Assembly: GCA_913061415.1 (NCBI GenBank)
Contig: CAJXUD010000011.1
Span: 1-64,000 of the forward strand
Origin: an uncultured Oleispira sp.
GTDB taxonomy: Bacteria; Pseudomonadota; Gammaproteobacteria; Pseudomonadales; Oceanobacteraceae
Direction of reading: 5' to 3'
Length of the DNA stretch: 64,000 nucleotides
Shown here: in pieces, positions 12,531 through 23,091 of the stretch
Layout: each line of letters begins with the position of its first letter
Position numbering within the stretch: position 1 is the stretch's first letter
Translations under genes and position numbers: made by a program
Notes under the pieces: generated by a model
Seen by the model: only the letters and a program-made list of their open reading frames with translations
Told to the model about the DNA's origin: nothing
The model's database searches: none

Positions 12531-13532
12531 ATGCAGCGCGCAGTAAACGAATTTTTGACACCGCGTCATATTCAAGTTGAAGAAATGAGCAAGACACATG
12601 CTAAGGTGACTTTAGAGCCACTGGAGCGCGGTTTCGGTCATACACTTGGCAATGCTTTGCGTCGAATCTTGCTGTCCTCCATGCCAGGGGCGGCAATTGT
12701 AGAGGTAGAGATCGACGGTGTACTTCATGAGTACAGCACGATCGAAGGTGTGCAAGAAGACGTAATTGAAATCTTGTTAAACCTTAAAGGTGTTGCAGTC
12801 AAACTTCACGAACGTGATGAAGCGACTCTGACTCTAGTTAAATCTGGAGCAGGTGCAGTTACCGCTGCCGATATTCAACTGGATCACGGTGTTGAGATCG
12901 CTAATCCTGAGCATGTAATTGCTCATTTAGCGGCTGGCACTGAACTGAAGATGACGTTAAAAATCACTTCAGGTCGTGGTTATGAGACTGTAGAGTCTCG
13001 CAACCAAAACGATGAAGAAACGAAGGCAATTGGCAAATTGCAAATCGATGCAACTTATAGTCCTGTTCAGCGTATTTCTTACAGTGTAGATAATGCACGT
13101 GTAGAACAACGTACTGATCTAGACAAGTTGGTTATCGAATTGGAAACCAATGGCACTATCGATCCAGAAGAAGCGATTCGTCGTTCTGCTACAATTCTGC
13201 AGCAACAATTAGCAATATTTGTTGACCTGGAAAATGAGGAAGTAGTTGAGCAGCAGAAAGAAGAAGAGGAAATTGATCCGATCCTTCTACGCCCAGTTGA
13301 CGATTTAGAGTTAACTGTACGTTCTGCGAACTGCCTAAAGGCCGAGAATATTTACTACATTGGTGATTTGATACAGCGCACTGAAGTTGAGCTGTTGAAG
13401 ACTCCTAATTTGGGTAAGAAATCTCTGACTGAAATTAAAGACGTTCTTGCATCACGTGGTCTTTCCCTAGGTATGCACCTAGAAAATTGGCCGCCAGCAA
13501 GTCTTCGAAACGACGACAAAGTGCTGGCTTAG
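12531..13532 (+). CDS. rpoA: RNA polymerase alpha subunit
   Basis: [28 protein letters not shown]; alpha-CTD present. Confidence 0.98.
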   Translation: MQRAVNEFLTPRHIQVEEMSKTHAKVTLEPLERGFGHTLGNALRRILLSSMPGAAIVEVEIDGVLHEYSTIEGVQEDVIEILLNLKGVAVKLHERDEATLTLVKSGAGAVTAADIQLDHGVEIANPEHVIAHLAAGTELKMTLKITSGRGYETVESRNQNDEETKAIGKLQIDATYSPVQRISYSVDNARVEQRTDLDKLVIELETNGTIDPEEAIRRSATILQQQLAIFVDLENEEVVEQQKEEEEIDPILLRPVDDLELTVRSANCLKAENIYYIGDLIQRTEVELLKTPNLGKKSLTEIKDVLASRGLSLGMHLENWPPASLRNDDKVLA

Positions 13533-13583
13533 TCCTTCGGGACTAAACCTCGCAGAGCGTTCAGTTAGTAAAGGAAATTAATC

Positions 13584-13991
13584 ATGCGTCATCGTAAAAG
13601 TGGTCGCCACTTTAATCGCACCAGTTCGCACCGCCAGGCAATGTTTAAAAACATGGCTGTGTCTTTGTTCGAGCATGAAATCATTAAGACTACTTTGCCA
13701 AAAGCAAAAGAGTTACGTGGTGTTGCTGAGCCGTTGATTACATTGGCTAAAGTTGACTCCGTTGCAAATCGCCGTTTGGCTTTTGCACGTACTCGCAGTA
13801 AAGAAGCTGTTGGTAAGTTGTTTAATGAGTTGGGTCCTCGTTATGAAGCACGTCCGGGTGGCTACATTCGCATTATGAAATGTGGCTTCCGTTCTGGTGA
13901 TAATGCACCTATGGCTTACGTTGAATTAGTAGACCGTCCTGCTGTTGAAGCAGAAGACGTTGTTGAAGCAACAGAAGCTGGCGAAGAGTAA
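13584..13991 (+). CDS. rplQ: 50S ribosomal protein L17
   Basis: [24 protein letters not shown]. Confidence 0.98.
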   Translation: MRHRKSGRHFNRTSSHRQAMFKNMAVSLFEHEIIKTTLPKAKELRGVAEPLITLAKVDSVANRRLAFARTRSKEAVGKLFNELGPRYEARPGGYIRIMKCGFRSGDNAPMAYVELVDRPAVEAEDVVEATEAGEE

Positions 13992-14003
13992 AATCCTCGT
14001 TAT

Positions 14004-14035
14004 AAAAAAGCCCAGCTTATGCTGGGCTTTTTTTT
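14004..14035 (+). terminator. Intrinsic terminator of the alpha operon
   Basis: AAAAAAGCCCAGC-TTAT-GCTGGGCTTTTTTTT. Confidence 0.95.
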
Positions 14036-14135
14036 GCCCAAAATTTAGTTTCTGTTGGGTATGTCAGCATCAATAATAGTAAATCCATTCTTTCAAGTAG
14101 TACTTATTGTGGATTGCTAATGCAAGGGAGTATTA

Positions 14136-15014
14136 ATGTTAAAGCGAGACAATGCTTATGTCATAAAGCAGCAGTTGGCCAGCTATCTAAGTGATTTTAA
14201 GTCTCATAGAGAAGTCTTCGGACAAGATACTTTTAGTTATATTGAAGCTGGCCCACCAATGGCTGAGTGTGTTTTTTTTATACATGGAGCGGTTGGTAAT
14301 AAAACTCAGTGGCGAGGCCTGATGCAGCTTCTTAGTCGCCAATATCGTGTTATTGCTATCGATGTCCCTGGTTTAGCTGTGGGGCATGAGGCAACTAGCG
14401 GTTATTATTCGTTAACTGAATTATCTAATTATATAATGCGCTTCTTTCGGCATAAAAATATTGAATCAGCCTGCTTAGTCGCACATTCAATGGGAGCTAA
14501 TATTGCTTGCCGATTTTCGGCCTTGTACCCTGCTAAAGTTAATTCTTTGGTTGTTGCCTCACTAACTGGGTGGGAGCAATTATTTGGCCAATCTTATTGG
14601 CATAAATTCAGTGAGTTTAAGCAGTTACTTGTTTTTAATAATCTAGATGAATTCAAGGCTTTATTTTCTTCTTTGTTTCACCAACCCCCTTATATGCCAG
14701 ATGCATTATTAGAACTTAGAATGCGTGATCTGCAGAAGCATCAAACTCAGCTCTATAAGGTACTTACTCATATACAGCAAGAGTTCCATTTGTTGAGTAA
14801 TGATTTGGCATCTTTAACTTGTCCGGTATTGGCGATTAATGGAGCAGAGGATGTTTTCGTTGATTTATCTATTTTGGATCGAGTAGCGAATCTGTATCCG
14901 GATTTTAAAGTGGTTAATTTTAACGAATGTGGTCATGTGCCTTTTCTGGAATACCCAAAAAAGACACACTCAACAATCACAAAATTTATCTTATCGAATG
15001 GGCGTGATTTCTGA
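14136..15014 (+). CDS. Alpha/beta hydrolase
   Basis: FFIHGAVGNKTQW oxyanion region, VAHSMGAN nucleophile elbow (GxSxG-like), C-terminal GHVPFLE. Confidence 0.85.
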   Translation: MLKRDNAYVIKQQLASYLSDFKSHREVFGQDTFSYIEAGPPMAECVFFIHGAVGNKTQWRGLMQLLSRQYRVIAIDVPGLAVGHEATSGYYSLTELSNYIMRFFRHKNIESACLVAHSMGANIACRFSALYPAKVNSLVVASLTGWEQLFGQSYWHKFSEFKQLLVFNNLDEFKALFSSLFHQPPYMPDALLELRMRDLQKHQTQLYKVLTHIQQEFHLLSNDLASLTCPVLAINGAEDVFVDLSILDRVANLYPDFKVVNFNECGHVPFLEYPKKTHSTITKFILSNGRDF

Positions 15015-15025
15015 CTTATTCAAGT

Positions 15026-17860
15026 CTAGTAGCCACGTTCTAATAAGGGCTTAAGGAATGTCGCTGTATGAGACTGCTTTTGCTCAGCAACTAGCTCTGG
15101 CGTGCCCTCAGCAATAATGTATCCACCTTTCGAGCCACCTTCTGGCCCAAGGTCAATGATCCAGTCAGCTGTCTTAATAACATCCAGATTATGCTCAATA
15201 ACAACAACAGTATTGCCGTGATCACGTAAGCGATGCAATACAGCTAATAATTGCTGAATATCGGCAAAGTGCAAACCGGTTGTCGGCTCATCCAAAATGT
15301 ACAAGGTATTACCGGTATCGCGCTTAGAAAGTTCTTTGGCCAACTTAACACGTTGTGCTTCACCACCCGAGAGTGTTGTCGCTGCCTGCCCTAGAGTGAT
15401 GTAAGAAAGGCCTACGTCAATCAGGGTTTGCAGTTTGCGTGAAATAGCGGGTATAGCATCAAAGAACTCACGAGCATCTTCTACTGTTAGCGATAAACAT
15501 TCGTGGATGTTTTTACCTTTATAGCGAATATCCAAGGTCTCGCGGTTATAACGCTGACCTTTACAAATATCGCAAGGCACATACACATCGGCTAAGAAGT
15601 GCATTTCTACTTTAATAACGCCGTCACCCTGACAAGCTTCACAGCGACCGCCTTTAACGTTAAAAGAGAAGCGTCCTACTTTATAGCCACGGCTGCGTGA
15701 TTCTTGTGTCCCTGCAAATAACTCACGTATTGGAGTGAAGATACCGGTGTATGTCGCAGGATTCGAACGAGGTGTGCGACCAATGGGGCTTTGATCGATA
15801 TCCACGACCTTATCCAGCTGATCCATACCTACGATAGTTTCGTAAGGCGCTGCTTTTAAAGTCGTTGCGCCATTCAGTGCCGTTGCCGCTAGAGGATAAA
15901 GCGTACGGTTAATCAGCGTTGATTTACCGGAGCCTGAAACCCCTGTCACGCAGGTTAATAAGCCAAGGGGAATATTGAGCTCAACGTTATCTAGGTTATT
16001 ACCTGTTGCGCCTGTCAGCGTTAATAATCGTTCTGGGTCATATACGCTACGTTCTTTAGGGATATCAATTCTTCTAACGCCCGTCATAAACTGACCGGTG
16101 ATGGAATTCTTGTTATTAAAAACTTCTTCAGGCGTGCCTTGGGCAACAATCTCGCCACCATGCACCCCAGCGCCAGGACCAATATCAATAAGATAATCGG
16201 CGCTGCGAATTGCATCTTCATCGTGCTCAACAACGATTACGGTATTACCAATATCGCGTAAGTGAACCAGGGTTTGTAATAGGCGGTCGTTATCGCGCTG
16301 GTGTAAACCAATTGATGGCTCATCCAAAATATACATCACACCGACTAAGCCAGCACCAATTTGAGAAGCAAGGCGAATACGCTGTGCTTCACCACCCGAT
16401 AAGGTATCAGAGCTTCGATTTAGGCTTAAGTATTCTAAGCCGACGTTAACCAAGAACTGTAGGCGATCACGAATTTCTTTAAGAATCTTTTCTGCGATTT
16501 GAGCTTTCTGCCCAACAAATTCAAGTTGAGTAAAATAAGCCTGCGCTTCATCAATAGGTAGCGCCGTACATTGGTGAATCGTTTTATCACCAATAAATAC
16601 ATGACGCGCTTCCGTTCTTAGGCGAGAGCCTTCGCAAGTTGGGCACGGTTGTACGCTTAGGTACTTGGTAAGCTCTTCACGTACCATTTGTGAATCGGTA
16701 TCGTGAAAACGGCGGTCAAGGTTTGGCAGTACCCCTTCAAAGATATGGGTCTTTAATACGGTATCGCCACGGCTATTAACATAGTTGAAGCTTATTTCGT
16801 CTTCGCCGCTACCTTGCAAAATTAGGTGTTGTTGCTTTTTGGTTAGTTTGTCGAAGGGCTTGTCGATATCGAAGCCATAATGTTCGGCGACTGAATTAAG
16901 CATTTGGAAATAATAAATGCTACGACGATCCCAACCACGAATAGCCCCTTCAGAGATGGAGAGGCTAGGTTCTGCAACCACTAAACTTTGATCAAAGTAT
17001 TGTTTAACACCAAGGCCATCACAGGTGCTGCAAGCGCCCGCAGGGTTATTGAAGGAGAATAAGCGAGGTTCTAATTCTGACAGGCTATAACCACAGTGTG
17101 GGCAAGAGAATTGTGAGGAAAATAATAACCCCTCACTGTCATCGTCATCCATCGGCACAACAAGTACAAGTCCGCCACTAAGGCCAACGCAAGTCTCTAA
17201 CGATTCAGCTAGACGCTGCGCAATTTCAGGACGAATTTTAAAGCGGTCTACCACAACTTCAATGGTGTGCTTCTTTTTCTTATCCAGTTCAGGAGTATCA
17301 TCTAAATCACAAACCAAACCATCAATACGAACTCGAATAAAGCCTTGGGCACGGAGGTTGTCTAGAATATGTAGATGTTCGCCTTTGCGGTCTCGAATAA
17401 CCGGCGCCAAAATCATCTGCTTACTTTCTTCTGGAAGTTCAATGATTTGGTCAACCATCTGGCTGATGGTCTGTGCTTCAAGAGCCACATCATGTTCAGG
17501 GCACTTGGGTGTGCCAACTCGAGCAAACAGCAATCTTAAATAATCATAAATCTCAGTCACTGTGCCCACGGTAGATCGAGGGTTGTGAGAAGTCGATTTC
17601 TGTTCAATAGAGATGGCAGGTGATAACCCTTCGATATGATCAACATCAGGCTTTTCCATCATGGATAAGAACTGACGAGCATACGTCGAGAGAGATTCAA
17701 CATAGCGACGCTGACCCTCTGCATAAAGAGTATCAAATGCTAATGATGATTTTCCTGAGCCACTCAAGCCAGTAATGACGATGAGTTTGTCGCGAGGAAT
17801 CTCAATATCAACATTCTTGAGATTATGGGTGCGAGCGCCCTGAACTATAATTTTATCCAT
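15026..17860 (-). CDS. uvrA: Excinuclease ABC subunit A
   Basis: [44 protein letters not shown]; two ABC modules and Zn motifs. Confidence 0.98.
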   Translation of the reverse strand: MDKIIVQGARTHNLKNVDIEIPRDKLIVITGLSGSGKSSLAFDTLYAEGQRRYVESLSTYARQFLSMMEKPDVDHIEGLSPAISIEQKSTSHNPRSTVGTVTEIYDYLRLLFARVGTPKCPEHDVALEAQTISQMVDQIIELPEESKQMILAPVIRDRKGEHLHILDNLRAQGFIRVRIDGLVCDLDDTPELDKKKKHTIEVVVDRFKIRPEIAQRLAESLETCVGLSGGLVLVVPMDDDDSEGLLFSSQFSCPHCGYSLSELEPRLFSFNNPAGACSTCDGLGVKQYFDQSLVVAEPSLSISEGAIRGWDRRSIYYFQMLNSVAEHYGFDIDKPFDKLTKKQQHLILQGSGEDEISFNYVNSRGDTVLKTHIFEGVLPNLDRRFHDTDSQMVREELTKYLSVQPCPTCEGSRLRTEARHVFIGDKTIHQCTALPIDEAQAYFTQLEFVGQKAQIAEKILKEIRDRLQFLVNVGLEYLSLNRSSDTLSGGEAQRIRLASQIGAGLVGVMYILDEPSIGLHQRDNDRLLQTLVHLRDIGNTVIVVEHDEDAIRSADYLIDIGPGAGVHGGEIVAQGTPEEVFNNKNSITGQFMTGVRRIDIPKERSVYDPERLLTLTGATGNNLDNVELNIPLGLLTCVTGVSGSGKSTLINRTLYPLAATALNGATTLKAAPYETIVGMDQLDKVVDIDQSPIGRTPRSNPATYTGIFTPIRELFAGTQESRSRGYKVGRFSFNVKGGRCEACQGDGVIKVEMHFLADVYVPCDICKGQRYNRETLDIRYKGKNIHECLSLTVEDAREFFDAIPAISRKLQTLIDVGLSYITLGQAATTLSGGEAQRVKLAKELSKRDTGNTLYILDEPTTGLHFADIQQLLAVLHRLRDHGNTVVVIEHNLDVIKTADWIIDLGPEGGSKGGYIIAEGTPELVAEQKQSHTATFLKPLLERGY

Positions 17861-17863
17861 TAA

Positions 17864-17900
17864 ACAATTCTGACTTTATTAATCAATAAGCCAGAATTGT
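17864..17900. repeat. 9-bp perfect inverted repeat in the uvrA 5' region
   Basis: ACAATTCTG (17864-17872) and CAGAATTGT (17892-17900). Confidence 0.75.
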
Positions 17901-17927
17901 AAAGCAACTGAGCAAGGGGTAAAGGAA

Positions 17928-18605
17928 TTAAACAGCGGTTTCCAGAACAATGTCTTCTAAGTTGTCTTTTGCCCAATTAACCGCTTGGATTCGGTTAGAG
18001 ACATCAATCTTTTTGAACAAGTTGTAGATGTGAGTTTTAACTGTATGCATACTGACATTCAAATTCTTCGCAATTTCAGTATTCGTGGCACCTGTCGCAG
18101 TTAAGCTAAGAATTTGCTTTTCGCGTCGAGTAAGTAGGCTGGCGTTGTGAGTAACTTTACGAGGCTTAATGCGTGTGCGCTCTAAGTACTGTGCAATTAA
18201 GCGACGTGAAAGCCAAAACTCGCCTTCAAATATCCCCATTATGCCTTTCACTAACTGCTGCTGGGATGTTTCCTTATAGAAAATACCGTTAACCATCGGC
18301 CAAGCAATGAGGCGTTCAACTGAACTGGTATTGTTCGTATTAAAGAAAGCGACTTGGATATCGGTGTTTTGAGCAAAAATTTGCTCTAACAACTCTTGCT
18401 GGCGTTCAGAGCGAGCTGAATCAGAATCAATCAAGGCAAGGGTCTGGCCGTCAAATTCACTCCATTCATCTTTCCATTCGGAAGTACTGATTAGCTGACA
18501 ATCAATCGTTGTGCGCTGATGAATAAAACCAATTAGAATTGAGTTTTGAAGGTTCTGTTGACCAAAGAGAATGATACGGCGAGAGGTTGAAGTTGTGCTA
18601 TCCAT
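17928..18605 (-). CDS. LuxR/CsgD-family transcriptional regulator
   Basis: C-terminal LTRREKQILSLTATGATNTEIAKNLNVSMHTVKTHIYNLFKKIDVSNRIQAVNWAKDNL resembles the CsgD HTH. Confidence 0.85.
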   Translation of the reverse strand: MDSTTSTSRRIILFGQQNLQNSILIGFIHQRTTIDCQLISTSEWKDEWSEFDGQTLALIDSDSARSERQQELLEQIFAQNTDIQVAFFNTNNTSSVERLIAWPMVNGIFYKETSQQQLVKGIMGIFEGEFWLSRRLIAQYLERTRIKPRKVTHNASLLTRREKQILSLTATGATNTEIAKNLNVSMHTVKTHIYNLFKKIDVSNRIQAVNWAKDNLEDIVLETAV

Positions 18606-18891
18606 CTTACTTTCCTTGTAAATTGTGTGGCGTCCAGCCTGAATTGCAATAAGTTTACGCTATTTGTCTTAAATTGCCATAGGATTACAGTGCCCGAATT
18701 CACATTTTAGCGTTAAAAAGTCAACAATTTTTGGTATGAAAGTACCGATGCTCGCAATGGTTCTGAGTAAAGGCTGGCTATATATGCATTTGAGACTAAA
18801 GCAGAACAGGGTAAATACAGTTTAAATTATAGTGCAAATCGGCGCTTCTAATCTGCTAGAATGGCTTCCTAATTTATTTTCAATGATGCCA

Positions 18892-20268
18892 ATGTCTACA
18901 GTGACCAATATATCCAGCACCGAAAAACGAGCCATTGCCTCGCTGGCCTCCTTATATGCCCTTCGCATGCTGGGGTTGTTCATGGTGTTGCCTGTGATGG
19001 CGATTGCCGGGGCTGGTTTTGAAGGCGCAACGCCAGAGCTGATCGGTTTAGCAATCGGCGCTTATGGCTTAAGCCAAGCATTATTGCAGATTCCCGCCGG
19101 GGCACTGTCTGATTATTTTGGCCGCAAGCCAATCATTGTCATAGGTTTACTCATATTTGCTTTAGGTAGTTTTGTAGCGGCTAACGCAGATACTATCTAT
19201 GGCATTATCTTTGGTCGATTTCTGCAAGGCTGTGGTGCTATCGCAAGTGCTGTCATGGCGCTGGTTTCAGATCTGACGCGTGAAGAGCATCGAATGAAGG
19301 CTATGGCCTCTATTGGGGCTTCTATAGGCTTGTCATTTTCAGTCGCACTCGTCTTAGGCCCAGTACTGGTCAGCTTTGGTGGTTTACAGCTCATATTTAT
19401 CGTAACGGGGATACTGTCATTAGCCGGAATTGCATTGATGTTAACTGCGGTGCCAACACCCGCGAGGAAAAAGCATCGTGATGGTAGCGCCATTATTAGC
19501 GAAGTATTTAAGCAATTAGGCAACGGACAATTATGGCCACTTAATATAGGCATATTCATACTGCATGCTTTAATGGTTGCTATGTTTGTTTCAATTCCCC
19601 AACAGTTAGTTCAGGCAGGTTTAACCCTTGACCAACATGCCTGGCTATATTTACCCGTTTTGTTAATAGCCTTTGTATTGATGGTGCCGTTTGTCATTAT
19701 CGCCGAGAAGAAAAAACAGATGAAGGGTATCGTAATCACCGCTCTAGGGATTATGATACTGGCGCTCATTTTAATGTCTCAAGCGGCTGGAATTTGGCCT
19801 TGGGCGATTGCACTGGGAGTATTCTTCTGGGCATTTAATATTATGGAAGCAACATTACCATCTTGGTTAAGCAAGGTGGCTCCGGCAGGCGCTAAAGGCA
19901 GTGCGATGGGGATATACTCCACCTTACAGTTTTTGGGCGCCTTTGCCGGTGGAATAATCGGCGGTTGGTTAAATAACCATTTCGGTATTGAAGGACTATT
20001 CCTTATACTGGCATCTGCCGTTTTTGGGTGGGCCTTATTGGTAATCGTGACACCAAAACCCGCACACCTTAATAGCGTGCGAGTAGACATTTTGAATCAA
20101 GGACATAGTGATGTGCAACATTCACTCTATTTGGATGCCTTGATTAATCTTAGAGGGGTTGCCGATGCTATTTTAATAGCAGAAGAGCACGCCATATATT
20201 TAAAAGTAGACGCCAGCGTTTTTGATTATCAACAAGCGATGGCAGCCGTCAACTCATTGGGAGAATAA
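18892..20268 (+). CDS. MFS transporter, YajR-like, with C-terminal ferredoxin-like (YAM) domain
   Basis: 12-TM MFS pattern (DYFGRKPII) plus tail [39 protein letters not shown] 18892 preferred over the GTG at 18832. Confidence 0.85.
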   Translation: MSTVTNISSTEKRAIASLASLYALRMLGLFMVLPVMAIAGAGFEGATPELIGLAIGAYGLSQALLQIPAGALSDYFGRKPIIVIGLLIFALGSFVAANADTIYGIIFGRFLQGCGAIASAVMALVSDLTREEHRMKAMASIGASIGLSFSVALVLGPVLVSFGGLQLIFIVTGILSLAGIALMLTAVPTPARKKHRDGSAIISEVFKQLGNGQLWPLNIGIFILHALMVAMFVSIPQQLVQAGLTLDQHAWLYLPVLLIAFVLMVPFVIIAEKKKQMKGIVITALGIMILALILMSQAAGIWPWAIALGVFFWAFNIMEATLPSWLSKVAPAGAKGSAMGIYSTLQFLGAFAGGIIGGWLNNHFGIEGLFLILASAVFGWALLVIVTPKPAHLNSVRVDILNQGHSDVQHSLYLDALINLRGVADAILIAEEHAIYLKVDASVFDYQQAMAAVNSLGE

Positions 20269-20269
20269 A

Positions 20270-20971
20270 ATGGGCCGCAGTGTAAACAAAGTACAAATCA
20301 TCGGTACGCTTGGGCGTGATCCGGAAATGAAATATCTACCGAGCGGTAGTGCGGTCGTAACAGTTAGCGTAGCAACAGACGAAAGCTACAATGATAAGAA
20401 CTCGGGCCAGAAAGTTGAAAAAACTGAATGGCACCGTATGACGGCATTTGGCAAACTGGCAGAGATTATTGGCCAATACCTAAAGAAAGGCTCTAAAGCT
20501 TATTTTGAAGGCAAACTGCGTACTAACGAATACGAAAAAGACGGCATAAAGCGCTACTCTACTGAGATTGTCGTAAACGACATGATGATGTTAGACGGTC
20601 GTCAAGATTCAGGTATGAATGCAGGCCAGAACTTTGCTAACAACCAGCCAATGGCACAGTCACCGTCTGCAGCGATGGCACAGCCTCAAAGTGGCTTTGC
20701 TCAGCAGCCTGCTCAACAAGCACCACAGGGTGGATTTGCTCCACAGCAAGGCCAGCCGGCGCAGCGTCCTGCTCAGCAGCCGCAGCAAGGTGGATTTGCT
20801 CCGCAGCAAGGTCAACCAGCACAGCAGCCGCAGCAGAACTACGCACCACAGCAGCCAGCCCAGCAAGGATATGGCCAAGCTCCAAGCCAGCCACAAGGTC
20901 AGCCAGCGCAACAAGCAGCGCCGCAGCCGGCTAATAACTTTGATAACTTTGACGATGATATTCCGTTCTAA
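20270..20971 (+). CDS. ssb: Single-stranded DNA-binding protein
   Basis: [28 protein letters not shown] fold, Q/P/G-rich linker, DDDIPF tip. Confidence 0.97.
   Translation: MGRSVNKVQIIGTLGRDPEMKYLPSGSAVVTVSVATDESYNDKNSGQKVEKTEWHRMTAFGKLAEIIGQYLKKGSKAYFEGKLRTNEYEKDGIKRYSTEIVVNDMMMLDGRQDSGMNAGQNFANNQPMAQSPSAAMAQPQSGFAQQPAQQAPQGGFAPQQGQPAQRPAQQPQQGGFAPQQGQPAQQPQQNYAPQQPAQQGYGQAPSQPQGQPAQQAAPQPANNFDNFDDDIPF
20729..20848 (+). repeat. 60-bp (20-aa) tandem repeat in the ssb linker
   Basis: GGTGGATTTGCTCC starts at 20729 and 20789; encodes [12 protein letters not shown](R/Q)P repeats. Confidence 0.8.
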
Positions 20972-21022
20972 GGCATCATTAGCAAAACATATTCGATGAT
21001 GCTTCACTCTATGAATTATCTT

Positions 21023-21059
21023 AAAAAGCCCCTGTCACTTAAGTGATAGGGGCTTTTTT
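21023..21059 (+). terminator. Intrinsic terminator after ssb
   Basis: AAAAAGCCCCTGTCACTTAAGTGATAGGGGCTTTTTT. Confidence 0.92.
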
Positions 21060-21348
21060 GTTTCAGTACAATAGGCATGTAGCCAATTGCTGAAAGCTGG
21101 AATAAAGCGAAATACTCACCTATTCTAATAGCTATCAACACAAAGCAAGGACGTAATAAGTGTTTATCTATTGGAAGGGGGGTTAAATGATGCTCGCTAC
21201 TGCTCACCCTTCGATGTCCTTAGTTTTAATATTTTTCTGTCTATTTAAGTTTAAATACTTTTAAAGTGAGTGTGCACCTACTGCTATATTCTGAATAAGA
21301 ACATAGTTCAAAAGAGTATGGTGCTGAGAACTAAGGTCATGGAATAAA

Positions 21349-23091
21349 ATGAAAATACTGTTAGTCGATGATGATCAACTTGATCGTGAAATGGTCGTTA
21401 GGGCGCTGAACAGGAGTGATTTGAATGCTCATATCAGTGAAGCCGTCACGGTCGACCAGGGGCTAGAGATGTACGCGGCGAATAGCTACGACATGGTATT
21501 GCTCGACTATCAATTGCCACAGCGTAATGGCATTGAAATGATCCTAGAACTAAGAAATGAAACGAAAGACAACAGTATCGCCATTGTAATGATGAGCTCA
21601 TCAGAGGATGAGGAGTTATCATTAGCCTGTATAAGAGCAGGCGCTCAAGATTTTTTACTCAAATCAGAAATATCCTCAGTTCGACTAAGGAGAGCATTAA
21701 TACATGCTTCTACTCGCTTTGAATTAGAAAAGAAACTCTACAATACCTATAAAAAAGTCAAATTGCTCGCCGAAACCGATTCATTAACGGGGTTGGCTAA
21801 TCGTTATTACTTTGACGAATCCTTAAAGCAAGTCCTCACCCTTAATACTCGTAGTCAGCAACAAACAGCCCTTTTATTATTTGATCTCGACAACTTCAAA
21901 GTGGTCAATGACAGCTTTGGACATGATGTGGGTGACCTGTTATTAAAAAAAGTCGTATTGAGAATTAAAAGCTGTTTACGAGGAAATGAAACCTTTGCTC
22001 GCTTAGGGGGAGATGAGTTTGGCATCATGTTGAATGACTTAAGCAGCAGTGACCAAGCAGGGCAGGTCGCAAGGCGAATTGTCACGGTTTTACACAAACC
22101 CTTCGAAATTGCCTCTGCATTTTTGCAAACAACGGTCAGTGTCGGCATTGCAATATTCCCTGAGAATGGAAAAACCAGCGAAGTACTCTTTAAGCATGCC
22201 GATATCGCGATGTACCGAGCAAAGAATAACGGCAGAAATCAAATATGTTTCTTTGAAGAAGAAATGCAAAAGAAATTTTATCTTCGTATTAAAACGGAAG
22301 CAGAATTAAGAGTTGCCCTAGTAGAGCAGCAGTTACTATTATTTTATCAGCCCGTCATAAATCCAGAGAATAACCAGATAGTCGGTTTTGAAGCGTTGAT
22401 TCGCTGGCAGGTGGGTGATGAGTTGCGCACACCGGATCAATTCATCGATGTCGCTGAAGAAACTCGATTGATAGTACCCATTGGAGAGTGGGTGATGGAG
22501 GAAGCCATCTCGACACTCGCGCGATGGAATAGAAAATACAACCAAGTACTCACGATGGCCATTAATGTATCGGCTCATCAACTATGCGATCGTAATTTTG
22601 TTGAAAAATTAAATAGCAGTTTGATTAAACATAAAGTTCCAGCTGAATTAATTGATATCGAAGTGACAGAAACCGCATTGTTAAAAGAGACAGAAGAAGC
22701 ACGTAATGCACTAGTGGCGATTGATCAATTGAGGTGCCGATTATCATTAGATGATTTTGGTACAGGTTATTCATCCGTGTCCCACCTTAGGAATTACCCC
22801 ATCTCGGTAATGAAAATTGATAAAAGCTTAATGCCCATTGATGAAACGGATATGAAAAATATAGCCCTCGTCGAAGGCTTGGTATCTATGGCCTCAATTT
22901 TAGGACTTGAAATTGTTGCTGAAGGTGTGGAAACACCCTATCAAGTATCGCTGTGTAATATATTTAATATTACCCATGTGCAAGGATATTTTTATTCAAA
23001 GCCTAAAAGGCGAAAAGATATTGAAAATGAATATTTAAACAATAACGTTATTTATGTTGATCTGATGAGTGAAAATGAAGATGAACATTAA
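21349..23091 (+). CDS. Response regulator with GGDEF and EAL domains
   Basis: N-terminal REC (LVDDDQLDRE), RLGGDEFGIML, GFEALIRW, DDFGTGYSS. Confidence 0.93.
   Translation: MKILLVDDDQLDREMVVRALNRSDLNAHISEAVTVDQGLEMYAANSYDMVLLDYQLPQRNGIEMILELRNETKDNSIAIVMMSSSEDEELSLACIRAGAQDFLLKSEISSVRLRRALIHASTRFELEKKLYNTYKKVKLLAETDSLTGLANRYYFDESLKQVLTLNTRSQQQTALLLFDLDNFKVVNDSFGHDVGDLLLKKVVLRIKSCLRGNETFARLGGDEFGIMLNDLSSSDQAGQVARRIVTVLHKPFEIASAFLQTTVSVGIAIFPENGKTSEVLFKHADIAMYRAKNNGRNQICFFEEEMQKKFYLRIKTEAELRVALVEQQLLLFYQPVINPENNQIVGFEALIRWQVGDELRTPDQFIDVAEETRLIVPIGEWVMEEAISTLARWNRKYNQVLTMAINVSAHQLCDRNFVEKLNSSLIKHKVPAELIDIEVTETALLKETEEARNALVAIDQLRCRLSLDDFGTGYSSVSHLRNYPISVMKIDKSLMPIDETDMKNIALVEGLVSMASILGLEIVAEGVETPYQVSLCNIFNITHVQGYFYSKPKRRKDIENEYLNNNVIYVDLMSENEDEH

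Noticed and set aside
20619-21007. Alternative-frame and antisense ORFs over the ssb linker (20619-20999 +, 20637-20894 -, 20660-21007 -)
   Set aside because: Low-complexity Q/P-rich repeat produces spurious open frames; ssb frame is unambiguous.
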